NCBI RefSeq assembly: GCF_000367945.1
Contig: NZ_KB849179.1
Location: 2,787,592-2,851,591 of the forward strand
Direction: 5' to 3'
DNA: 64,000 bases
Source of the DNA: Acinetobacter proteolyticus
GTDB taxonomy: Bacteria; Pseudomonadota; Gammaproteobacteria; Pseudomonadales; Moraxellaceae
The translations under genes were made by a program, and so were the position numbers. Positions 57,929-64,000 of this stretch are shown in pieces. The notes below the pieces were generated by a model, which saw nothing but the letters and a program-made list of their open reading frames with translations, did no database searches and was not told the origin of the DNA. The first letter of the stretch is position 1, and each line of letters opens with the position of its first letter.

Positions 57929-59536
57929 CTAAGCAGATGCGTCTAAAACGCATGGGCTTTGCGATTGCCGATACAATCCGGACATCATCAAACCAATTGT
58001 TTCAGCATTGGTTTCATTCACAGATTGAGCTTCACTTAGGCGACCTGCGGCCAGAACAGCAATTCGATCACTGATCTCAAATAATTCTTCCAATTCTTCA
58101 GAAATTACAATAATGGCGGCACCCTGACGCGACAGATCAATTAGTGTTTGACGAATAAAGGCGGCTGCACCGACATCGACCCCCCAAGTGGGTTGGGCCA
58201 CCACCATAACTTTAGGCTGTTGCAGGATTTCACGGCCTACGATGAATTTTTGTAGGTTGCCACCCGACAAAGAACGCGCGACAGTCGCCGTTCCAGAGGC
58301 TTTTACCGCAAATTTCTGAATACAGTCTTGTGCAAAATGACGCGCTTTTTCGTAATTGACCAATCCATAACGCACAAAACCTTGCCGAAATGCGGTCAGT
58401 AAAGCATTTTGAGTTAAACTCATCGCGGGAATAGCACCACGTCCCAAACGCTCTTCAGGCACAAAACCAAAACCCAGTGCGCGGCGCTGCCCCGCATTTA
58501 AATGGCCGATCGCCCGTCCCTCTAACATTACGCAGCCTTTTGCAGTCGTAATTTCACCAGATAAGGCCATCAACAGTTCGGCTTGACCATTTCCAGAAAT
58601 ACCTGCAATACCCAGAATCTCTCCTGTTTTCACACTAAGCTGAATATGTTCGAGCGAGGTTCCAAAAAGATCAGGTGCCTGAACATTGAGCTGTTTCACT
58701 TCAAATATAGGCTTACTCTCGCCCACATAAACAGGATGTTGATAAGCAGGAAGATCACGCCCAATCATCATCTTAGCCAGACTTGCGGTACTTTCCTGTT
58801 TAGGAATGGCAGTTCCTGTCACGGTTCCACCCCGTAAAATAGTAGCGCAATCGCATAAGCTCTGTATCTCATTGAGTTTATGGCTGATATATAAAATTGA
58901 TACCCCTTCACTGGCTAAACGGCGTAACGTTTCAAACAAGATTAATACTGCTTGAGGTGTGAGTACCGAAGTGGGTTCATCTAAAATTAACAATGATGGG
59001 TTTTGCAATAAACAACGTACAATTTCAACACGTTGTCGCTCTCCAACCGATAAACTATAAACGGTTCTTTTCGGATCAATGGGTAATCCATACTTTTCAG
59101 AGACTTCAATGACGCGTTTGGATAATACGTTTAAATCAAATTTTTCATCCAAGCCCAGTGCAATATTTTCCACTACCGTCAATGTTTCAAATAAAGAAAA
59201 ATGTTGATACACCATACCGATTCCCAAATGTCGGGCCGCAGCAGGACTTTCAATAGCGACAGAGCGACCATTCCAAACAATTTCTCCTTCATCGGCCTTG
59301 ACTGCCCCATAAATAATTTTCATCAGAGTACTTTTGCCTGCGCCGTTTTCACCCAATACTGCATGGATTTCACCGGGTGCGACCTGTAAATTAATATGGT
59401 CATTGGCCACTAAACTGCCATACTGTTTCGTTATATTGATCAACTCCAGACGATTTTTCTGCAAGATAGGTGCAGGTCTGCTGGTGCTCATATTCAAGTC
59501 TGGATCAACAGAGATTTTATCGGTAGGTAAAGCCAT
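57929..59536 (-). CDS. ABC transporter ATPase with two nucleotide-binding domains (nucleoside/BMP type)
   Basis: This is a 535-residue fused double ATPase. The first domain has Walker A GENGAGKST near residue 60, signature LSVGERQRVE and Walker B LLILDEPTSVL. The second has a degenerate Walker A-like GISGNGQAELL near residue 315, signature LSGGNLQKF, and KVMVVAQPTWGVDVG in place of Walker B, as usual for the sugar/nucleoside (YufO, RnsB) type. It energises the two permeases encoded downstream. The deaminase gene upstream on the same strand suggests that purine nucleosides or bases are the cargo. Confidence 0.92.
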   Translation of the reverse strand: MALPTDKISVDPDLNMSTSRPAPILQKNRLELINITKQYGSLVANDHINLQVAPGEIHAVLGENGAGKSTLMKIIYGAVKADEGEIVWNGRSVAIESPAAARHLGIGMVYQHFSLFETLTVVENIALGLDEKFDLNVLSKRVIEVSEKYGLPIDPKRTVYSLSVGERQRVEIVRCLLQNPSLLILDEPTSVLTPQAVLILFETLRRLASEGVSILYISHKLNEIQSLCDCATILRGGTVTGTAIPKQESTASLAKMMIGRDLPAYQHPVYVGESKPIFEVKQLNVQAPDLFGTSLEHIQLSVKTGEILGIAGISGNGQAELLMALSGEITTAKGCVMLEGRAIGHLNAGQRRALGFGFVPEERLGRGAIPAMSLTQNALLTAFRQGFVRYGLVNYEKARHFAQDCIQKFAVKASGTATVARSLSGGNLQKFIVGREILQQPKVMVVAQPTWGVDVGAAAFIRQTLIDLSRQGAAIIVISEELEELFEISDRIAVLAAGRLSEAQSVNETNAETIGLMMSGLYRQSQSPCVLDASA

Positions 59537-59646
59537 CAGGTCATCTCTTTAGCTCATGTGATTAGAGAGAAGCAAGGGACATGCCATGCTGCAATCACTT
59601 TATTTTGTGAATAATATTTAAATAAAAAATCTGTTTAGTGACTTAA

Positions 59647-60141
59647 TTAAGTCCAAAACGCTTGATGTGCTTGCGCTGCTTCTTCACTCAAACACGGCCC
59701 AATGACCCTTATTTCTCGTTGTCCACTAGCAAATACCTGACGACAAGGTAAAGATAACGTCGGGTTTTCTGGGTGATTCCCTGTAATTTCTAGGAGTTGT
59801 GTTTCACTCATGCCATAGACGACCCGACCAATGCCAGTCCAATAAATCGCACCAGAACACATCGCACAGGGTTCAGCATTGGTATATAAAGTACAATTAC
59901 GCAACTGTTCCAATGACAAAAGTCGTGCGGCCTGCCCTGCTGCAACAGTTTCAGCATGACGGGTGGGATCACCTGTCGGAGGTAATGAATTATTGCCTGC
60001 CTGAGTGACAATCTCGCCTTGTGCATTCACCACAATTGCAGCAAAGGGATGTCGGCCTTGCAATTTAGTTTGTTCTGCCAATTCAAACGTTCTTCTTAGG
60101 AAAAACAGATCTTGTGCTGTTGCCTGATCATTTAATGTCAT
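59647..60141 (-). CDS. nucleoside/guanine deaminase family protein
   Basis: This 164-residue cytidine-deaminase-fold enzyme has the zinc site HAETVAAG (His and catalytic Glu) at about residues 63-70 and PCAMCSGAIYW with two Cys ligands at about residues 95-105. The overall sequence, including a 25-residue N-terminal helix and the GNHPENPTLSLP loop, resembles bacterial guanine deaminases and related purine deaminases more than tRNA adenosine deaminase TadA. It lies upstream of the purine-type ABC importer, which fits a salvage or catabolic role. The exact substrate (guanine or another amino-purine) is inferred. Confidence 0.85.
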   Translation of the reverse strand: MTLNDQATAQDLFFLRRTFELAEQTKLQGRHPFAAIVVNAQGEIVTQAGNNSLPPTGDPTRHAETVAAGQAARLLSLEQLRNCTLYTNAEPCAMCSGAIYWTGIGRVVYGMSETQLLEITGNHPENPTLSLPCRQVFASGQREIRVIGPCLSEEAAQAHQAFWT

Positions 60142-60238
60142 TTTTGATGTCTCTTTTAATTTAATAACGATTGATCATAAAGACGGAGCGTAAGTAAAAT
60201 TTTCTATTTATGCTCTATCTGCATCATTCACGATATTT

Positions 60239-61147
60239 TTAAAAATGATAGTCAACCCGAACCATTGGTGTGCTGGCCGTGGCACCTTTTCCTGCAAAAC
60301 CATCGGTGTCATTGCCAAATTTATTTTTCCAATACTCATAGCCTGCACCTGCGCGTAACTTGCTGCCTTTTAACCCAATAACTGGGCTCAAGTCATACAT
60401 CACACGTGCATCAATATGGGTTTCAGCTTTTGTATCACCACCAGACTCATTTTTTCCTTTTGAATCAATCCAAAGTGCATATCCCTCAAAAGATAGCGGT
60501 GTTTTTCCAATTGGAATGCCCCATGTAAACTGTGCAGCAGCATGAGTGTCATAGGTGTAACGCCCCGAAGAATACCCAAATCGCGGGGTATCTGATGAAG
60601 GATCATTACTTTCAAATAATGCCAATACGCTAAAATCTAGAAAACCCGGCACATCAAATTGAATAGTTGGCCCTACTACCCACATACGTTTTTTTGAACC
60701 ATAACTATCATTTTTAGTGTTCCAGTCCAGCCCCAACGTTAAACCTGCACCACGAATGTAGCCCGGTACAGATAAATTTGTCTTAGTAATGGCGCCAGCA
60801 TCCAGATAACGACGAATGACCACATAAGCTTCCTGAGTCCCTTTATCATTGGATTGAGTGCTATTCGGTTCATCATCTGACTGAAGTAAATCGACATTAA
60901 AGAAGTTTGAACCGTACTTATCACCACTAGCATAGGTCAGGTTAAAAATTTGTTTGGTGATATCCGTACGACTGTCATCTGAATCGTTTTTATACGGTTC
61001 TGCAAATTGTGATCCGTAACGCCACCCAATAGACGTATCGCTCCATGTGGCAGCCTGTGCAGATTGCATGACTCCAATTCCCCCCAGAATAGTCGCCATA
61101 GCAGTCATTAGCGTTTTTAATGCATTACCTTGTTGTAATACGTTCAT
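60239..61147 (-). CDS. Tsx-like nucleoside channel (OmpK family) outer-membrane protein
   Basis: This 302-residue protein has a signal peptide ending near QSAQAATW (residue 33) and a 12-strand barrel ending in VRVDYHF with the terminal Phe. The family start SIGWRYGSQFAEP and YASGDKYGSNFFNVDLLQSDD match the Channel_Tsx group. Tsx channels let nucleosides cross the outer membrane, which completes a route with the ABC importer and deaminase downstream. AAGGGG lies about 9 nt before the ATG. It is preceded by a 314-bp gap, so it probably has its own promoter. Confidence 0.88.
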   Translation of the reverse strand: MNVLQQGNALKTLMTAMATILGGIGVMQSAQAATWSDTSIGWRYGSQFAEPYKNDSDDSRTDITKQIFNLTYASGDKYGSNFFNVDLLQSDDEPNSTQSNDKGTQEAYVVIRRYLDAGAITKTNLSVPGYIRGAGLTLGLDWNTKNDSYGSKKRMWVVGPTIQFDVPGFLDFSVLALFESNDPSSDTPRFGYSSGRYTYDTHAAAQFTWGIPIGKTPLSFEGYALWIDSKGKNESGGDTKAETHIDARVMYDLSPVIGLKGSKLRAGAGYEYWKNKFGNDTDGFAGKGATASTPMVRVDYHF

Positions 61148-61461
61148 TGCACATTTCCCCTTATCATTTTCTCAAGATCAAAGCTCACAATATTCATCTC
61201 AAGACTCATAATGATGGCTTTTCAAAAATCACGTTTGCCCCAATGCAAAACGATCTGACCCTGTGATAAAGGCAAATTTCCTACCAAAGATTGGCATATT
61301 AAAAAAGTGCAATGTTGCTTATGTTAAAACAGATATAAACAATAAAATGATTGTTTTTGAACCGATGTCATGAAATCACAGACAGAATTCAGCGCAGGAA
61401 AATGAATGTTATCTTCCTATGCTTAAGCTTAAGTGATTGAGAGAATGAGGTTAGATATTCG
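61148..61461. other. intergenic region between Tsx-like and LysR genes
   Basis: This 314-bp gap should hold the promoter of the Tsx-like gene and possibly a LysR site. A 12-bp palindrome CTTAAGCTTAAG is at 61422-61433. I could not identify a confident -35/-10 pair. Confidence 0.4.
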
Positions 61462-62406
61462 TTAATTGACCACATGACTATCGTTTCTCAGAACAGAAAT
61501 CACCAGTTCTCTGAACCAGCGAAACTCCGGAGAACGATGCTGACGTTCATGCCAAAGTAGATAATAAGAAATTTTGGGAAACTGGATTGGCACATCGGAA
61601 ATAGTCAAAGGCAATAATGCACTATAATGGCGAGAAAATGAGCGCGGAGCAGAAAAAATCGCGTCAAGTTGTAGCAGCATATAAGGAATCATTCCAAAGT
61701 ACGGAATAAATGCCACAATATTACGTTTTAAGCGCTCTTTGGATAAATGTAAATCGATGACTCCACGTTGTCCTACGGTATAAGGTGTTGGAGCAATATG
61801 ATCAGCATTAAGATAATCATCCACCGACAGAGTCTTATGCGCCAGAGGATGCGACTTACGCAGCAAACAGACCACTTCATCCTCGAACAATGGAGCAAGA
61901 CGTAAGTATTCAGGAGGCTGTGGCCAGTTCCCAATCACCGCATCGTACATACCACTTTCCAATGCGTGTGCATAATCTACATTATGTCCCATGGAATGCA
62001 TAATAACCGTGCAATGGGGTGCTTCTACATGAATCCTACGAAGAATTTCACCAATCGCGATGGGGTTTAAATAATCTGATGCTGCTAGATTAAATACCTG
62101 ACGCGATTGTGCTGGGTCAAAATTAACTTGTTGGGTGGCAATTAATTCAAGCTGACTTAATACCTGACTCACTGGCTCGAGTAAGGATAAACCACGTTCA
62201 GTAGGGGTCATGCCGTTGCGGCTACGTACCAAAAGCTGATCACCTGTGATTTCCCTTAATTTTTTTAAAGCGGTACTAATGGCAGGTTGTGATTGATTCA
62301 GTCGTTTGGCTGCATTAGAGACACTTTTTTCTGTTAAAAGCACATATAAAACTTGCAGCAAATGTGCGTCTAATGCTTCCCATTTATTTGTTGGATGAAT
62401 CACCAA
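61462..62406 (-). CDS. LysR-family transcriptional regulator
   Basis: This 314-residue LysR-type regulator has a winged helix at residues of about 14-73 (LYVLLTEKSVSNAAKRLNQSQPAISTALKKLRE) and a periplasmic-binding-protein-like effector domain from about residue 95. The protein sits between the GST/oxygenase pair and the Tsx-like gene in the purine cluster, so it probably controls one or both, with a purine metabolite as likely inducer (inferred). It resembles PnbR/NodD-type regulators in the NxSQPAIST signature only; the assignment beyond the family is not possible. Confidence 0.9.
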   Translation of the reverse strand: MVIHPTNKWEALDAHLLQVLYVLLTEKSVSNAAKRLNQSQPAISTALKKLREITGDQLLVRSRNGMTPTERGLSLLEPVSQVLSQLELIATQQVNFDPAQSRQVFNLAASDYLNPIAIGEILRRIHVEAPHCTVIMHSMGHNVDYAHALESGMYDAVIGNWPQPPEYLRLAPLFEDEVVCLLRKSHPLAHKTLSVDDYLNADHIAPTPYTVGQRGVIDLHLSKERLKRNIVAFIPYFGMIPYMLLQLDAIFSAPRSFSRHYSALLPLTISDVPIQFPKISYYLLWHERQHRSPEFRWFRELVISVLRNDSHVVN

Positions 62407-62520
62407 TTCGTCCTTATCTAAGATGACCCGAGTCTATACGCAAAATTTATACCGTCTCTGACCTACAATAAGACATAACAATTCACAATGATTAAAATAA
62501 AAACAGTTTTACGATTTATC

Positions 62521-63138
62521 TCAGTTGATAGCCAATAAACCAGCCATCGGAATAAATTTTGGTTGATGGCGAATATGATTGATCCAACGACGGATGTGTA
62601 AAAAAGGCAGCAAACTTACACCCGCATCCCAAGCCAATGCAACTTGAGGAAATACAATCAAGTCAGCCGCCGTCAGTTGCCCACCCAATAAATAACGGTG
62701 TCCGCAAATGGTTTGCTCACATAAATGATCATCCAGCTCACGGAGCTGCTGCGCTGCCTGCTTAAATAATCTTTTTTCATCTGTCAAAAATTGATCCATT
62801 GTCAGACTGGCCTGACGTAATTGTGCCAAACTCAGTTTGAGTTTCTCATTAAAATCATGCCAATCCTGTATTTGCGATGACAAATAAACTGGTATCCATT
62901 GGGATTGTGTTCCTGTTAATTCAATTAAATATTGAAAGATGAACATCAGCCCAGATATGTTTGAAGAAGAATCTAATAAAACTGGCGATTCAAATTTATT
63001 ATCGAATTGCTCAACATCTGCATATACAGACTGGTAAGGAAGTTGTAAAAACTCAAGTAACAAACGTACACTATAGCAATCTGTCGATAATGGATCATCG
63101 GCAAGATTTAGAGGCAATGTTGATAGATTCACATTCAT
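62521..63138 (-). CDS. glutathione S-transferase family protein
   Basis: This is a 205-residue cytoplasmic GST-like protein. The N-terminal thioredoxin-like domain (residues 1-80) has YSVRLLLEFLQLPYQSVYADV and PVLLDSSSNISG in the position of the glutathione-binding Pro-Val-Leu/Ser loop. The C-terminal helical domain has the N-capping LGGQLTAADLIVFPQVA near residue 150. The ATG overlaps the TGA of the oxygenase-like gene (ATGA), so the two are translationally coupled. Pairing of a GST with a Rieske-type oxygenase beside purine genes recalls the hpx-type alternative xanthine oxidation routes, but this is inference. Confidence 0.85.
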   Translation of the reverse strand: MNVNLSTLPLNLADDPLSTDCYSVRLLLEFLQLPYQSVYADVEQFDNKFESPVLLDSSSNISGLMFIFQYLIELTGTQSQWIPVYLSSQIQDWHDFNEKLKLSLAQLRQASLTMDQFLTDEKRLFKQAAQQLRELDDHLCEQTICGHRYLLGGQLTAADLIVFPQVALAWDAGVSLLPFLHIRRWINHIRHQPKFIPMAGLLAIN

Positions 63139-64000
63139 ACCACTTGCTCCGTTTGCATGCTTTTATGTACTCCATAGCTCCAATTCTTGGTGATCAGCCA
63201 TTTGCGATATGCGGTCGCTAGTGCATCAGCTTTTGTCGGAATTTCCAGTTTTTCCAAAGGAAGTTTTAAAGGCAGATGATTTTCCAGAATCGGTTTGTCC
63301 TGAGTAAAAATTTTCTGTTGAAATAAAACCATATCGGTCATGCTGCTCGTCTGATCATCCAAAATCATCAGTAAATGCGCCCGAATATGAGTTTCACTCA
63401 GGGGTTGAATGAAAAGACACACTACATCAGCAGGAATAATCCCCTTAGCCGCAGTATTCACTTTATATAAAATTGCGTTTAAGGGGGAAGCAACGCGATA
63501 GATATATTCAGTTTCCTGCGGCTGAGGTGAACTCGGTGCGGCAAGTGGTTGAGTAAAAAAACATTCCGTTGCCCAGATTTCATCGACATCTTCACGCCAT
63601 TCAACGTGATAGGGTTTGACTGCAGTTTCTGGTTCAGCTCCCAAAATACCTGTATGCACATACGGGAAATGTGCCATATCCAGAAAATTTTCTATGCCAC
63701 GTAATGGTGATGTGCGTACCCCGTAAGCACCACATGGCACACGGCGTGCTTCTACAATTTCATATTCATCAAGCTGAAATAATGGTTTTTTCTCAGTTCC
63801 GACACATAACCATACAAAACCAAAAGCCACTTGCACAGCCAAATTCAACATATCTGCCTCGAGTGAATCGAACTTCACCTGATAAACATGGACACCATCG
63901 ATGATATCTCGATGGATATTTAAAGTTTGTCCATCCAGACATGTTTTTATCTGCTGGCACTGAAGGAATTCCTGCTCTGAAGCAACCACGATCCATTCAC
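63135..64000 (-). CDS. Rieske-type oxygenase alpha subunit, Rieske ligands not seen, 5' end beyond window
   Basis: The visible 288 residues align with the alpha subunit of VanA-like ring-hydroxylating oxygenases. The mononuclear-iron motif is intact: ENFLDMAHFPYVH supplies Asp and two His. The usual start (EWIVVASEQEF, then a LxGQxLxIxRD strand) and the AFGFVWLCVG strand that follows the Rieske domain are both present, but the CxH and CxxH ligands that should lie between them are absent and the interval is only about 35 residues. The frame is open to base 64000, so the first codons may lie outside; a GTG at 63989 is possible. It is coupled to the GST gene. Confidence 0.7.
   Translation of the reverse strand, partial: EWIVVASEQEFLQCQQIKTCLDGQTLNIHRDIIDGVHVYQVKFDSLEADMLNLAVQVAFGFVWLCVGTEKKPLFQLDEYEIVEARRVPCGAYGVRTSPLRGIENFLDMAHFPYVHTGILGAEPETAVKPYHVEWREDVDEIWATECFFTQPLAAPSSPQPQETEYIYRVASPLNAILYKVNTAAKGIIPADVVCLFIQPLSETHIRAHLLMILDDQTSSMTDMVLFQQKIFTQDKPILENHLPLKLPLEKLEIPTKADALATAYRKWLITKNWSYGVHKSMQTEQVV

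Noticed and set aside
61422..61433. CTTAAGCTTAAG palindrome near the LysR gene, considered as its operator
   Set aside because: It lies downstream of the LysR gene end and far from a clear promoter; short AT-rich palindromes are common by chance.

Overview
The window looks like chromosomal DNA of an Acinetobacter species (Moraxellaceae, Gammaproteobacteria). Support comes from the low-to-moderate GC, the recognisable ParC, DprA, TsaC, Def, ActP, CysK and CreBCD proteins, and a 16S-Ile-Ala-23S-5S rRNA operon. I see no prophage, insertion sequence, integron or CRISPR array; this is mostly core and semi-accessory chromosome.

Layout. 1-7859: the start of parC (wild-type quinolone region), a Sel1 protein, UPF0126 and YchJ proteins, a TerC-CBS membrane protein, a LOG-family hydrolase, and a lipoprotein preceded by five Pho-box heptamers. 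8024-16220: a DHA2 exporter, an operon of an unknown membrane protein, a GH25 muramidase and dinB, then creB-creC-creD with a perfect CreB cre tag just before creD. 16283-24037: a small Cys-rich ORF, RidA, a DUF2726 protein, YgiQ, an acidic unknown protein, an MFS transporter, a second Pho-box lipoprotein (phytase-like) and a MerR regulator. 24120-25413: the MerR-controlled DUF2938, flavodoxin and DUF2798 operon.

25423-27173 is the most interesting stretch. It is a tandem duplication in which each unit holds a GacA-type upstream activating site, a small RNA of about 118 nt with four hairpins that each show GGA in the loop (CsrA/RsmA sites), an intrinsic terminator, and a lytic transglycosylase lipoprotein gene. 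These look like RsmX/Y/Z-type CsrA-sequestering RNAs.

27230-29081 carries cysK and an AAA ATPase. 29203-34979 is a complete rRNA operon on the minus strand with two promoters and processing stems. 35315-40937: a BCCT transporter, an ion-channel-like protein, a TetR regulator divergent from an MpaB-family oxygenase, and a Sel1 lipoprotein. 41140-46869: actP with its DUF485 partner, divergent from an SLC5-type hybrid kinase of CrbS/MxtR architecture (acetate uptake and its likely sensing). 47185-52422: two proteins of unknown role, a copper receptor (OprC-like) with a His-rich DUF2946 protein, and def; divergent from LysM, dprA and tsaC. 55464-55584 on the minus strand is a second type of sRNA candidate with its own promoter, three hairpins and a terminator. 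55867-64000 is a minus-strand purine/nucleoside cluster: an ABC importer without an adjacent binding protein, a nucleoside deaminase, a Tsx-like channel, a LysR regulator, a GST, and a Rieske-type oxygenase that appears to have lost its Rieske ligands.
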